64,000 bases of DNA from Prescottella equi (lineage in GTDB: Bacteria; Actinomycetota; Actinomycetes; Mycobacteriales; Mycobacteriaceae). The notes beneath the pieces were generated by a model. That model saw only the letters and a program-made list of their open reading frames with translations, was not told the origin of the DNA and did not search any database. Made by a program: the position numbers and the translations under genes. The stretch covers positions 102,383-166,382 of the forward strand of contig NZ_JAIVAH010000002.1 in assembly GCF_020171745.1 (NCBI RefSeq). The letters are read 5' to 3'. This document shows, piece after piece, positions 44,678-53,348 of the stretch. Position 1 is the stretch's first letter, and the number at the start of each line of letters is the position of its first letter.

Positions 44678-46573
44678 TTACAGCGCGGCCTTGTCACGCG
44701 ACTTCGCGCGCGAACGCTCACGGGCGCGGTCGGTCTGCGACAGGTGCAGCTTGCGCACGCGGACGACCTCGGGAGTGACCTCGACGCACTCGTCGGCGGC
44801 GCAGAACTCCATGGCGGCCTCGAGCGTCAGCTCGATCGGCTTCGCGAGGGTCTCCGTGGCGTCGGCGGTCGCCGAGCGCATGTTGGTGAGCTTCTTCTCC
44901 TTGGTGACATTGATGTCGAGGTCCTCGGCGCGCGGGTTGATGCCCACGACCATGCCCTCGTAGGTGTCCGAGCCCGGATCCACGAAGAACGTGCCGCGGT
45001 CGGACAGCTGGATCATCGCGAACGGGGTCACCGAGCCGGTGCGGTCGGAGACCAGCGAGCCGGTGTGGCGGGCGCGGATCTCGCCGGCCCACGGCGCGTA
45101 GCCGTGCGAGACGGCGTTGGCGATGCCGGTGCCGCGGGTCTCGGTGAGGAAGTCGGTGCGGAAACCGATCAGGCCACGCGACGGGACGATGAACTCCATG
45201 CGAACCCAGCCGGTGCCGTGGTTCGTCATCTGGACCATCTTGCCCTTGCGGTTGGCCAGCAGCTGGGTGATCGCGCCGAGGTGCTCCTCGGGGGTGTCGA
45301 TCGTGAGCTCCTCGAAGGGCTCGTGCAGCTTGCCGTCGACGTGCTTGGTGACGACCTGCGGCTTACCGACCGTGAGCTCGAAGCCCTCACGGCGCATCTG
45401 CTCGACGAGGATGGCCAGCGCCAGCTCGCCACGGCCCTGCACCTCCCACGCGTCGGGGCGGCCGATGTCGAGGACGCGCAGCGACACGTTGCCGATCAGC
45501 TCGGAGTCCAGGCGGGTCTTGACCATGCGGGCGGTGAGCTTGTGGCCCTTGACGCGGCCGACGAGCGGCGACGTGTTGGTGCCGATGACGACGGAGATCG
45601 CGGGCTCGTCGACGGTGATCGTCGGCAGGGCCACCGGGTTCTCGATGTCGGCGAGAGTGTCGCCGATCATGATCTCGGGGATACCGGCAACGGCGACGAT
45701 GTCACCGGCGACGGCGACCTCGCCGGGCTCGCGGGCGACGCCCACCGTCTTCAGCAGCTCGGTGATCTTGACGTTCTTGACGCCGTCGGCGTGCATCCAC
45801 GCGACGTTCTGGCCCTTACGCAGCTCGCCGTTGTGGATGCGGACCAGCGCGAGGCGACCGAGGAAGTCGGAGGCGTCGAGGTTGGTGACGTGGGCCTGCA
45901 GCGGTGCGGCGGAATCACCCTTGGGGGCCGGCACGTGCTCCATGAGGACGTTGAACAGGACGTCGAGGTTCTCGGTGTCGGGCGCCTGGCCGTCCTCGGG
46001 ACGGTTCATCGACGCCTTGCCCTCACGGCCCGACGCGTACAGGACCGGCAGGTCCAGCAGCGCCTCGGCGGCCGCGGCAGCCTCGTCGTCGAGGTCGGAC
46101 GCCAGGTCCAGGAGCAGGTCCTGTGCCTCGGTGACGACCTCTTCGATGCGGGCGTCGGGACGGTCCGTCTTGTTCACGACGATGATGACCGGCAGCGACG
46201 CGGCCAGCGCCTTGCGCAGCACGAAGCGGGTCTGCGGCAGCGGACCCTCGGACGCGTCGACGAGCAGAACGACGCCGTCGACCATCGACAGGCCGCGCTC
46301 GACCTCGCCACCGAAGTCGGCGTGACCGGGGGTGTCGATGACGTTGATGACGGTGACGGTGCCGTCCTGGTTGTGGCGGTGGACAGCGGTGTTCTTCGCG
46401 AGGATGGTGATGCCCTTCTCGCGTTCGAGGTCACCGGAGTCCATGACGCGGTCGACCAGCTCGGCGCGCTCGGCGAAGGCGCCGGACTGGCGCAGCATGG
46501 CGTCGACGAGGGTGGTCTTGCCATGGTCGACGTGCGCGACGATGGCGACGTTACGGAAATTGGTGGTGCTCAC
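44678..46573 (-). CDS. typA: Ribosome-associated GTPase TypA/BipA
   Basis: 631 residues from GTG 46573 with AGGAGAA upstream. NVAIVAHVDHGKTTLVDAML is G1, INVIDTPGHADFGGEVERGL is G3 and VNKTDRPDAR is G4. Elongation-factor domains follow, then the C-terminal BipA domain. It binds 70S ribosomes under stress and helps 50S assembly. Ortholog of Rv1165. Confidence 0.96.
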   Translation of the reverse strand: MSTTNFRNVAIVAHVDHGKTTLVDAMLRQSGAFAERAELVDRVMDSGDLEREKGITILAKNTAVHRHNQDGTVTVINVIDTPGHADFGGEVERGLSMVDGVVLLVDASEGPLPQTRFVLRKALAASLPVIIVVNKTDRPDARIEEVVTEAQDLLLDLASDLDDEAAAAAEALLDLPVLYASGREGKASMNRPEDGQAPDTENLDVLFNVLMEHVPAPKGDSAAPLQAHVTNLDASDFLGRLALVRIHNGELRKGQNVAWMHADGVKNVKITELLKTVGVAREPGEVAVAGDIVAVAGIPEIMIGDTLADIENPVALPTITVDEPAISVVIGTNTSPLVGRVKGHKLTARMVKTRLDSELIGNVSLRVLDIGRPDAWEVQGRGELALAILVEQMRREGFELTVGKPQVVTKHVDGKLHEPFEELTIDTPEEHLGAITQLLANRKGKMVQMTNHGTGWVRMEFIVPSRGLIGFRTDFLTETRGTGIANAVSHGYAPWAGEIRARHTGSLVSDRTGSVTPFAMIQLSDRGTFFVDPGSDTYEGMVVGINPRAEDLDINVTKEKKLTNMRSATADATETLAKPIELTLEAAMEFCAADECVEVTPEVVRVRKLHLSQTDRARERSRAKSRDKAAL

Positions 46574-46975
46574 GCGGGGCGTTCTCCTGGCTGCTGACGG
46601 GGCCACACGAAGTTGCAGTCGTACGGCTTCTGGCTGCCGCTACGCGCATGCGTGATTCCCATTCGCGATCCCCCGGGCTCGGGACGCACCGAACGTCACG
46701 CGGAAAAGCGGAACGTGGTGCACCGACGGAGGGACTGCGGCCAGCGAATACCCTACCCGCCCGCGTCGTCGCACTCCGCATCGCGCCCCTGGTTCGAGGG
46801 CCCTGACCAGGCAATAGTGATATGCGCCACTCAGCTTTGTCGGCGACGCTTCCGGCGGCGGACACGCGTGCCGCCCGACACCGGGCCGCCGTCACCGCAC
46901 GGGCGGATAAGGGTACGTTTACTGCGTGCGGGGGCGATCCAGGCACCGCACTCGGGAGGAAGGCCGGGTTCGCAC
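46574..46975. other. 402-bp gene-free region between typA and the Lys/Cys-rich gene
   Basis: Holds the divergent promoters. On the plus strand TACGTT (46914-46919) is a possible -10 for the gene at 46976, and GGGAGGAAGG (46954-46963) its ribosome binding site. On the minus strand TAGGGT (46750-46755) is a weak candidate for typA. No ORF with coding character is seen. Confidence 0.5.
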
Positions 46976-47158
46976 ATGGGCAAGGGAAAGGTGAAGGCCA
47001 GCAAGGTCTCTGGCCTCAAGCCCAAGAAGAAGTGCTGCCGGAAGAAGACGCGCTGCCTCAAGTGCCCGGTGGTGATCATGCGGATGAAGAAGCTCGAGAA
47101 CGAGGGCGCGACCAAGAAGGAACTCAAGAAGGGGCTCAAGAAGGCGCGCGCCGCGTGA
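46976..47158 (+). CDS. Small Lys/Cys-rich protein
   Basis: 60 residues from ATG 46976. Begins MGKGKVKASKVSGLKPKKKC, followed by CRKKTRCLKCPVVIMRMKKL. Four Cys (CC...C..C) suggest a zinc-binding site, and about a third of the residues are Lys or Arg, so nucleic-acid or ribosome binding is plausible. It occupies the site where M. tuberculosis has narGHJI. Confidence 0.8.
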   Translation: MGKGKVKASKVSGLKPKKKCCRKKTRCLKCPVVIMRMKKLENEGATKKELKKGLKKARAA

Positions 47159-47167
47159 GCGACGGCG

Positions 47168-47560
47168 TCACTCGCCGAGCAGTGCCACCAGTTCCGGGAG
47201 CCAACCGCGGTCGTTGTCGACGAGCGCGATGTCGCCCAGTTCCCGCGCGTCCACCCAGCGCAGCGCCGCGTGATCGAGCGCCTGCGGCGTCCCACTGACC
47301 AACTCGGCACGGTAGGCGCGGAGCACGAGACCGCCGCGCAGCGGGACGTCGGCGCCGATCCGCTCCCCCGCCGTCACCTCGACGCCCAGTTCCTCACGCA
47401 GTTCTCGACGGACCGCGGCACTCGGCGATTCCCCGGGCTCGACCTTGCCGCCGGGCAGTTCCCACAGGCCGGCCAACTCGGGCGGCCGGGTGCGCTGCGC
47501 GAGCAGCAGGCGCCCGTCCCTGATGAGTGCGGCCGCGACGACCTCGCGTTCACCGGTCAT
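47168..47560 (-). CDS. mutT2: Nudix hydrolase MutT2 (8-oxo-dGTP diphosphatase)
   Basis: 130 residues. The full Nudix box spans GKVEPGESPSAAVRRELREE followed by LGV. MutT2 (Rv1160) removes oxidised or methylated dCTP/dGTP from the nucleotide pool. It is divergent from phhB with 33 bp between starts, and convergent with the Lys/Cys-rich gene. Confidence 0.93.
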   Translation of the reverse strand: MTGEREVVAAALIRDGRLLLAQRTRPPELAGLWELPGGKVEPGESPSAAVRRELREELGVEVTAGERIGADVPLRGGLVLRAYRAELVSGTPQALDHAALRWVDARELGDIALVDNDRGWLPELVALLGE

Positions 47561-47593
47561 TGCGGTCCCCTCGACATCGCACCATCATGAGGT

Positions 47594-47884
47594 ATGGCCG
47601 AGCTGCTGTCCGACACAGAGATCGATACCGCACTCACTGATCTGCCGAACTGGCGCCGCGACGGCGCCGCGCTGGTCCGAACCGTCGAGTCGGCGAGCTT
47701 CCCCGCCGCGATCGCGCTGGTCGACCGGGTGGCGGAGGCTGCGGAGGCGATGAACCACCATCCGGACATGGACATCCGGTGGCGCAAGGTGACGTATTCG
47801 CTGTCGACGCATTCCGCCGGCGGGATCACCGGATCGGATCTGGAGCTGGCTCGGCAGATCGACGATCTGGCGGCGTCGCCGTAG
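47594..47884 (+). CDS. phhB: Pterin-4a-carbinolamine dehydratase
   Basis: 96 residues. AEAMNHHPDMDIRWRKVTYS is the active-site motif with the paired His. It dehydrates 4a-hydroxytetrahydropterin. Ortholog of Rv1159A. The last 59 nt overlap the 3' end of pimE on the other strand. Confidence 0.93.
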   Translation: MAELLSDTEIDTALTDLPNWRRDGAALVRTVESASFPAAIALVDRVAEAAEAMNHHPDMDIRWRKVTYSLSTHSAGGITGSDLELARQIDDLAASP

Positions 47885-49094
47885 CCGGGTGCCGTCGGCC
47901 CGCGTAGGCCACCCAGGCGAACAGGACCAGCGCGCCGACGATGTTGACGGTCCCCGCCCACGCGAGCGCGCCGGGACGGGAGATCGGCTCGTCCTCGATC
48001 TGCTTGAGGACCCACGGCACGCCGATCACGGTGACCGCGAGCCATCCGGCCGCGAGGATCCGTGATCCGAGCAGGCGTCCGTACGGGCCGTGCACCAGCC
48101 AGATCAGCATCGGCAACACCCACACCCAGTGGTGGACCCACGAGATCGGTGACACCAGCAGTCCGAAGAGCTGGACGATCACCAGCGTGCCCAACCGGTC
48201 GTCGCGGGCGAGGGCACGCCAGGCGAAGAACGCGAGCGCGGCGGAGACGACGACGGCCACGATCCACACCACACCGGATTCGACGTCGTGGCCGGCGAGG
48301 CGACTCAGGGCGCCGCGCAGCGACTGGTTCCAGGCCGATCCGACGGGTCCGATCCGGTCGGCGTCGCCGAACTTCGACGTGAAGTAGTCGCGGGCCTGCG
48401 CGCCGATCACCAGGTAGCTCACGGCGACGGTGCCGAAGAACGCAACGGCGGAGAAGATCGCGGCCCGCCAGCGACGCTGCGCCAGGAAGTACAGGCCGGT
48501 GACGGCCGGGGTCAGCTTGATGCCCGCGAGGACGCCGACGATGCCGCCGGACAGCCACCATCGCGTGCTGCGGACGGCGAGCATCGCACCCAGCACCAGG
48601 AACACGTTGACCTGGCCGTAGTCCAGGGTCGTCCGGACCGGTTCGGTCCACACCCCCAATGCAGTCCACACGGCCGCCACGTACTGCCAGTGCCGGTCGC
48701 GGGCGACGTCACCGAGCAGCAGTTCCAGGCTGATCCGGACGACCCAGAACAGGGCCAGGACGGTGCAGAGCTGCCAGAGGAGTCCGACCAGTCCGAACGG
48801 CAGGTAGTGCAGCGGCAGGAACACGAGCGCCGCGAAGGGCGGGTACGTGAACGGCAGCGGGAAGTCGGGCGTCTCCTCGGAGTACGTGAACGCGTACAGG
48901 TCGCCGCGCAGCAGCGCAGCCGAGCCGTCGACGTACACGTGGAGGTCGACGAAGTTCGCACCGTTCGGCGTCAGGTAGGTCCACAGCAGTCGGAGGATCA
49001 CCGACAGGGCGAGGAGCAGCGGCGCCCACCGGAGAAGTCCGCGCTCGGCGACGGCCGCGCGAGGCCGTCGATCGGCACGTGAAAGCTGGGACAC
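47826..49094 (-). CDS. pimE: Polyprenol-phosphate-mannose mannosyltransferase PimE
   Basis: 422 residues from GTG 49094 with GGGAGAG upstream. The GT87 (DUF2029) membrane protein has about ten helices; the extracytoplasmic loop after TM1 carries FVDLHVYVDGSAALLRGDLY, with the catalytic Asp region, and FPLPFTYPPFAALVFLPLHY. It adds the alpha-1,2-mannose that converts PIM4 to PIM5. Ortholog of Rv1159. Confidence 0.93.
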   Translation of the reverse strand: MSQLSRADRRPRAAVAERGLLRWAPLLLALSVILRLLWTYLTPNGANFVDLHVYVDGSAALLRGDLYAFTYSEETPDFPLPFTYPPFAALVFLPLHYLPFGLVGLLWQLCTVLALFWVVRISLELLLGDVARDRHWQYVAAVWTALGVWTEPVRTTLDYGQVNVFLVLGAMLAVRSTRWWLSGGIVGVLAGIKLTPAVTGLYFLAQRRWRAAIFSAVAFFGTVAVSYLVIGAQARDYFTSKFGDADRIGPVGSAWNQSLRGALSRLAGHDVESGVVWIVAVVVSAALAFFAWRALARDDRLGTLVIVQLFGLLVSPISWVHHWVWVLPMLIWLVHGPYGRLLGSRILAAGWLAVTVIGVPWVLKQIEDEPISRPGALAWAGTVNIVGALVLFAWVAYAGRRHPATATPPDRRSAEPAPDPIR

Positions 49095-49478
49095 TGGCGG
49101 CGCTCTCCCGTGATCGTGTGCTGGCAGGACGCACCCAGTGTGGCGCGGGAGCGGGAAGGACCAGGTGTGGCGTCAGCCTAACTCGCCATCCCGATGCGCC
49201 GAAAATACCTTGCTCATCAGTAACAGTTGCATCAAGGTTCACATTTTCCGCATTCGTCACAGATATTGTCACCAGGCGATGGCAGTTACGTCACAGCTTG
49301 AATAGACTCCGCTGGGTTGTGGATCACGAATGCGACGTGCAGAACAGTCTGTACACATCGGGGGGTCGATCCATAGAGTGACCCGCGACGAACGACCCGC
49401 GACCACGGAGGCCGTGGCCGCCCGCGCGGCAGACCGACGCTGCACAGCATGCGTCTGAACGACAAGGATGGGGAAACC
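49095..49478. other. 384-bp gene-free region before the secreted protein gene
   Basis: Relatively AT-rich centre (49195-49330). GTCAC occurs at 49256, 49268 and 49290, the last right after GTTAC at 49285; these direct half-sites resemble those at 2703-2716. No certain promoter or ORF is seen. It must carry promoters for both pimE and the gene at 49479. Confidence 0.45.
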
Positions 49479-50234
49479 GTGATTCGTAACCGAGGAATGC
49501 GACGAGCAATCACTGCCTGCGCAGTCGTGGCCGCCGCTGCGCTCGCTGTCCCGGCCAACGCGGCCGCGCAGCCGACGCCTCCCGGCCTCCCCGAGGGCGT
49601 TCCCATCGATGCGCTGACGTCGCTGGCCCCCGCGATCCTCGGCGCCGCCGCGGCCCCCGCGGATCTGCAGGACGTCGACGCCAAGACCGATCTGCTCGCG
49701 CAGGCACGCATTCTGCTCGAGGGCGCGAACCTGCCGCCGGAGCTGAAGTCGACGCTCGAGCGCGTCATCACGTTCCTGGACGGCAGCGGTGGCGGCGGAC
49801 CGGAGATCCCCCAGGACGGCCCGGTCATCGCACAGTTCCTGTACCCGACCGTCGGCCGGGGCTGCATCGCCCCGTCCGGTGACTCGGTCGGCACCGCACT
49901 CGCCGTCCCCGGCCCGGCACAGCTGCCCCCGCCGGGCCCCGGCGCCGGCCAGGCCGGCTTCGTCTTCACCGCGCTCGGCACCGAGAAGGCGGCCGAGAAG
50001 CAGGGCATGACGGTGTCGTGGATCAACGTCGACAACGGACGCCGCGAGACGCAAACCCTCACCACCGAGGCGCACATCAACCCGGACGGTCCGGCGACGC
50101 TGTCGGTGATCTCGAACACCGGTCCGGGTCGCGTGCTGGCCGTCATCTCCGGTGACCTCACCACCGAGCCCGAGGGTTCCGCGCCCATCACGTGCAACTT
50201 CCTGCCGACGATCGGAATGTTCACGGTCGCGTAG
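49479..50234 (+). CDS. Secreted Ala/Pro-rich protein (Rv1157c-like)
   Basis: 251 residues from GTG 49479; AAGGATGGGG lies just upstream. An ATG at 49449 is an alternative start. The N-terminus MIRNRGMRRAITACAVVAAA with an ANAAAQ cleavage site is a signal peptide. The mature part begins with a helical region, then a beta-rich domain (QFLYPTVGRGCIAPSGDSVG ... GMTVSWINVDNGRRETQ) with two Cys likely in a disulfide. A strong terminator follows. Function unknown; the pimE neighbourhood matches Rv1157c. Confidence 0.82.
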   Translation: MIRNRGMRRAITACAVVAAAALAVPANAAAQPTPPGLPEGVPIDALTSLAPAILGAAAAPADLQDVDAKTDLLAQARILLEGANLPPELKSTLERVITFLDGSGGGGPEIPQDGPVIAQFLYPTVGRGCIAPSGDSVGTALAVPGPAQLPPPGPGAGQAGFVFTALGTEKAAEKQGMTVSWINVDNGRRETQTLTTEAHINPDGPATLSVISNTGPGRVLAVISGDLTTEPEGSAPITCNFLPTIGMFTVA

Positions 50235-50248
50235 TCGCTCCCGTTCCA

Positions 50249-50287
50249 CAGGGAAAGGCCCCACCGATTCGGTGGGGCCTTTCCCTG
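50249..50287 (+). terminator. Rho-independent-like terminator
   Basis: 17-bp perfect arms (50249-50265 and 50271-50287) with a 5-nt loop, 14 nt after the secreted protein stop. Confidence 0.85.
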
Positions 50288-50320
50288 TTCACGGCACCGG
50301 TGCGCGTGGTAGACCGAGGA

Positions 50321-50659
50321 ATGGCCGACACGACACAGTCGATCCGCTCGCGGCACTCCCGGCGGTCCATCCTGTCGATCCGATCGGAGGGATCGATCCT
50401 CTCGATCGGCAGCGTGGGCTCGATCCTGTCGATCGGATCCATCGGCTCGATCCTGTCGATCGGCTCTGTCGGGTCCGCAGGTTCGGCGCTCTCCTCGTTG
50501 TCGTTCGGGAGCGTCGGCTCGGCGCTGTCGGGGCTGTCCCGCTGGTCGCTGCTGTCCTGGCGCGGAGTCGGGCACGCACCCGACGAGCGTCCGACGCTGG
50601 TCGTCGTCCCGGACGAGCCGGACCTGGCCGAGTCGACGACGCGGCACGTCCAGTCCTAG
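50321..50659 (+). CDS. GSILSIG-repeat protein
   Basis: 112 residues from ATG 50321, with AGGA immediately upstream. Residues ~17-60 consist of nearly exact 10-residue units of the type GSILSIGSVG (for example GSILSIGSVG, GSILSIGSIG, GSILSIGSVG), then degenerate GSALSSLSFG units. The C-terminal third is charged (DERPTLVVVPDEPDLAEST). No signal peptide is visible. The regular S/I alternation suggests a beta-solenoid or fibrous stack. The stop overlaps the opposite MarR gene by 4 bp. Confidence 0.75.
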   Translation: MADTTQSIRSRHSRRSILSIRSEGSILSIGSVGSILSIGSIGSILSIGSVGSAGSALSSLSFGSVGSALSGLSRWSLLSWRGVGHAPDERPTLVVVPDEPDLAESTTRHVQS

Positions 50660-51120
50660 CGGGACTCCGGCCGGGGCCACGGGCGCCCCTCGATCGATTC
50701 GACATCCCGGTTGAACCGCGCCAGCAGGCCGTGGAGCAGCACGATCTCGTCCGGGGCCCAGTCCTCGAGAACCCGTCCGGCGCCGTCGCGGTTGAGGTCG
50801 CGATCGGCGCCCATTCGCGCCAGGCCGGCCTTCGTGGGCCGGACCTTGCGGGCGACCCCGCCGTCCGGATCGGCGACGCGCTCGACCAGCCCGTGGCGCT
50901 CGAGCGCACCCACCTGTCGATTGATCGTGGAGATGTCGAGCAGGAACGCCTCGGCCAACTCCTTGAGGCTCATCAGACGATCGAGTTCGAGGCGCGCGAG
51001 GATCAGATACGCGGATCGATCGAGGGTCTGCCCGCCGCGCTGCCAGGACAGGGCGTGGTAGCGGGACAGCAGCATCAGCTCGTACTCGATACCTGCCACT
51101 GTCCCGTCGTCGTCGGCCAA
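50656..51120 (-). CDS. MarR family transcriptional regulator
   Basis: 154 residues from TTG 51120, chosen because AAGGAG lies 6 nt upstream; a longer frame to 51195 has no such site and would run through the operator. The winged helix includes LDRLMSLKELAEAFLLDIST and INRQVGALERHGLVERVADP. Divergent from the MFS gene, with a perfect palindrome between them: the standard layout for a repressor of a drug exporter. Confidence 0.9.
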   Translation of the reverse strand: MADDDGTVAGIEYELMLLSRYHALSWQRGGQTLDRSAYLILARLELDRLMSLKELAEAFLLDISTINRQVGALERHGLVERVADPDGGVARKVRPTKAGLARMGADRDLNRDGAGRVLEDWAPDEIVLLHGLLARFNRDVESIEGRPWPRPESR

Positions 51121-51178
51121 ACCCGGCTCCTTCCACCTCGAGTGCCCGCAATGTCCGCGTTGTGCGGTGCTGCGTGCG

Positions 51179-51195
51179 ATGTGTACGGTACACAT
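51179..51195. promoter_or_regulatory. MarR operator candidate
   Basis: ATGTGTAC-G-GTACACAT is a perfect 17-bp palindrome (8-bp arms) in the gap between the MarR gene and the MFS gene. Confidence 0.75.
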
Positions 51196-51237
51196 TCTTC
51201 CAATTTGGTCGCTCAGTAGTTATTTTGAGGAGTTTCC

Positions 51238-52674
51238 TTGTCCACACCCGTCGCATCCTCGACGGTGAAGACGACCCCATCCGTATCCGGCAACGCCATC
51301 GTCGCGGTTCTCGGTTTCTGCGGCATCGTCGTCTCGCTGATGCAAACGCTCGTCGTCCCAATCATTCCGCAACTGCCGCACCTGATTTCGGCATCACCTG
51401 CCGATGCGTCGTGGGCCGTCACCGCCACCCTCCTCGCGGCCGCCGTGGTCACGCCCATCAGCGGCCGGCTCGGCGACATGTTCGGCAAGAAGAAGATCCT
51501 CATCATCAGTCTGGGCCTCGTCGTGGCCGGATCCGTGGTGTGCGCCTTCGCCGACTCGTTGATCCCGCTCATCGTCGGACGCTCGCTGCAGGGCGCCTCC
51601 GTCGGCGTCATCCCCCTCGGCATCAGCATCCTGCGGGACGAGTTGCCGCCCAGGAAGGTGGCCGGAGCGATGGCGATCGTCAGCGCCACCCTCGGTGTCG
51701 GCGGCGCGATCGGACTGCCGATCGCCGCGGCCGTCGCCCAGGTCGCCGACTGGCACGTGCTGTTCTGGATGTCGGCCGGACTCGGCATCGTGTGCGCGGC
51801 CCTCGCCGCCGCGGTGATCCCGGAATCGACCGTCCGCAACCCGGGCCGGTTCGACTTCGTCGGCGCGATCGGCCTGTCCGCTGCGCTGATCCTGTTCCTG
51901 CTCCCCATCACCAAGGGTGGTACGTGGGGCTGGAGCGATCCACTCACCCTCGGCCTGCTCGCGGCGTCCCTGGCCGTGTTCCTGATCTGGGGTTTCCTCC
52001 AGCTCCGGACGGCCCGGCCCCTCGTGGACCTGCGGGTGTCGGCCCGCCCGCACGTGCTGTTCACCAACCTCGCGTCGATCGCCATCGGCTTCGCGATGTA
52101 CGGCAACTCGCTCACGCTGCCCCAGCTGCTCATGGCCCCCGAGTCCACCGGCTACGGGCTCGGCCTGTCGATGGTCACGGCCGGCCTCGCGCTGGCGCCC
52201 GGCGGCATGGTGATGATGGCGCTCTCGCCCGTGTCCGCGAAGATCTCGGCCTGGCGCGGCCCGCGGTTCACCCTCATGGTGGGCTCGGTCGTCGTCGGCC
52301 TGGGCTACGCGTTCGTGTACTTCCTGTCGTCCTCGGTGTGGATGATCGTGGTCGGCGGCATGATCATCGGTGCGGGCGTCGGACTGTCGTACTCGTCGAT
52401 GCCGGCCCTGATCATCGGCGCCGTGCCGGTCTCGGAGACCGCCGCCGCGAACGGCCTCAACTCCCTGATGCGGTCGATCGGAACATCCAGCGCCGCCGCC
52501 GTCATCAGCGTCGTCCTCGCCGGCATGACCGTCACCCTCGGCACCGCCACGATTCCGTCGTTCGACGCGTTCCGGGCAACGTTCGTCATCGCGATCGTCG
52601 CCGCCCTGGTGTCACTGGTGTTCGCGTTCTTCATCCCGAAGGGCCGCCCGGCGGCCGGCGTGCATCGCGCCTGA
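51238..52674 (+). CDS. MFS drug-efflux transporter (DHA2/EmrB-QacA type)
   Basis: 478 residues from TTG 51238 with GAGGAG upstream. Roughly 14 hydrophobic helices; GRLGDMFGKKKILIISLGLV is the MFS motif A and GRSLQGASVGVIPLGISILR the motif-C-like antiporter region. It is probably a proton-coupled exporter of hydrophobic compounds repressed by the divergent MarR protein. A terminator follows. Confidence 0.9.
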   Translation: MSTPVASSTVKTTPSVSGNAIVAVLGFCGIVVSLMQTLVVPIIPQLPHLISASPADASWAVTATLLAAAVVTPISGRLGDMFGKKKILIISLGLVVAGSVVCAFADSLIPLIVGRSLQGASVGVIPLGISILRDELPPRKVAGAMAIVSATLGVGGAIGLPIAAAVAQVADWHVLFWMSAGLGIVCAALAAAVIPESTVRNPGRFDFVGAIGLSAALILFLLPITKGGTWGWSDPLTLGLLAASLAVFLIWGFLQLRTARPLVDLRVSARPHVLFTNLASIAIGFAMYGNSLTLPQLLMAPESTGYGLGLSMVTAGLALAPGGMVMMALSPVSAKISAWRGPRFTLMVGSVVVGLGYAFVYFLSSSVWMIVVGGMIIGAGVGLSYSSMPALIIGAVPVSETAAANGLNSLMRSIGTSSAAAVISVVLAGMTVTLGTATIPSFDAFRATFVIAIVAALVSLVFAFFIPKGRPAAGVHRA

Positions 52675-52691
52675 CCGTTCCCGAAACACGG

Positions 52692-52723
52692 AAGGCCCGC
52701 ACCGGCGATCCGGTGCGGGCCTT
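52692..52723. terminator. Terminator after the MFS gene
   Basis: 14-bp arms (52692-52705, 52710-52723) with loop CGAT, followed by TTT; it also lies downstream of the tiny minus-strand ORF at 52742. Confidence 0.85.
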
Positions 52724-52741
52724 TCGAGGTTCTCGTGGCGC

Positions 52742-52831
52742 CTACTGCTGACCACCACTCGAGGATCCGTCAGAGGAACCCACGTACAGGTTCGCCGCGA
52801 TGGTGTAGAGCAGGTTGATGAGGAAATCCAC
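52742..52831 (-). CDS. Tiny hydrophobic ORF, 29 residues
   Basis: From GTG 52831 with GGAGG 6 nt upstream: MDFLINLLYTIAANLYVGSS then DGSSSGGQQ. The first 17 residues would form a short membrane or amphipathic helix; the tail is Ser/Gly/Gln. A terminator follows its stop. It is too short for ordinary gene finders; no family is recognised. Confidence 0.5.
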   Translation of the reverse strand: MDFLINLLYTIAANLYVGSSDGSSSGGQQ

Positions 52832-52995
52832 GAGAGCCTCCGAGTCGTAGGTGTTTTCGGACCGCTAACGGTAGCCGAACGGTCCGGCACCCGGACCATC
52901 ACTCGGCATATCGGAACATCCGTCCAACTTGTTTCACCCCGGCATCGCGGTAGCGTTGAGGACGCATCGTGAAGTCACTCCAAGGAGTCACGACC

Positions 52996-53238
52996 ATGAG
53001 CAGAGAGAAGTGGTGGGTGCTCGCCGGCCCGAACAGCGGGTGGTCGCTCGAGCAGCGGGCCAACGGGGATCACGTGGTCGTCAACACGTCCACCTCCGAG
53101 GAACACGTGCTCAACGGCTACCAGTGGATGCACGTCAAGCACGACGACGCCGCGACCGGCACGCCCGAGCACTCACTCAAGGTTCTCGGGGAGGGTCCGC
53201 CACCGTTCGGTAGCTGGACCGAACTGCACGGAACCTGA
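52996..53238 (+). CDS. Small protein of unknown function, 80 residues
   Basis: From ATG 52996 with AAGGAG 9 nt upstream. Begins MSREKWWVLAGPNSGWSLEQ; Trp-rich, with no signal peptide or Cys. The sequence is well-behaved coding DNA but I do not recognise the family. It stands alone between a tiny ORF and the NTF2-like gene. Confidence 0.65.
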   Translation: MSREKWWVLAGPNSGWSLEQRANGDHVVVNTSTSEEHVLNGYQWMHVKHDDAATGTPEHSLKVLGEGPPPFGSWTELHGT

Positions 53239-53264
53239 CCACCCACCCGATTCCGACAAATAAC

Positions 53265-53278
53265 TGAAACACGTTCCA
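53265..53278. promoter_or_regulatory. KstR-like operator
   Basis: TGAAACACGTTCCA fits TNNAACNNGTTNNA, the core of the KstR (cholesterol catabolism repressor) binding site. It lies 71 bp before the NTF2-like gene. Confidence 0.5.
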
Positions 53279-53348
53279 GTCGTGCGTTAGGTTGCAGGTG
53301 AGTCCGCGAGCAAGGCGGGCCACCGACCCGACCACGAGGAGCGCTGCC

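Noticed and set aside
44522..46597. 691-residue plus-strand ORF opposite typA
   Set aside because: Low-complexity Asp/Val/Gly/Arg composition typical of antisense frames; typA is complete.
49286..51361. 691-residue minus-strand ORF
   Set aside because: Covers a terminator and opposes a secreted-protein gene with a clear signal peptide; no domains.
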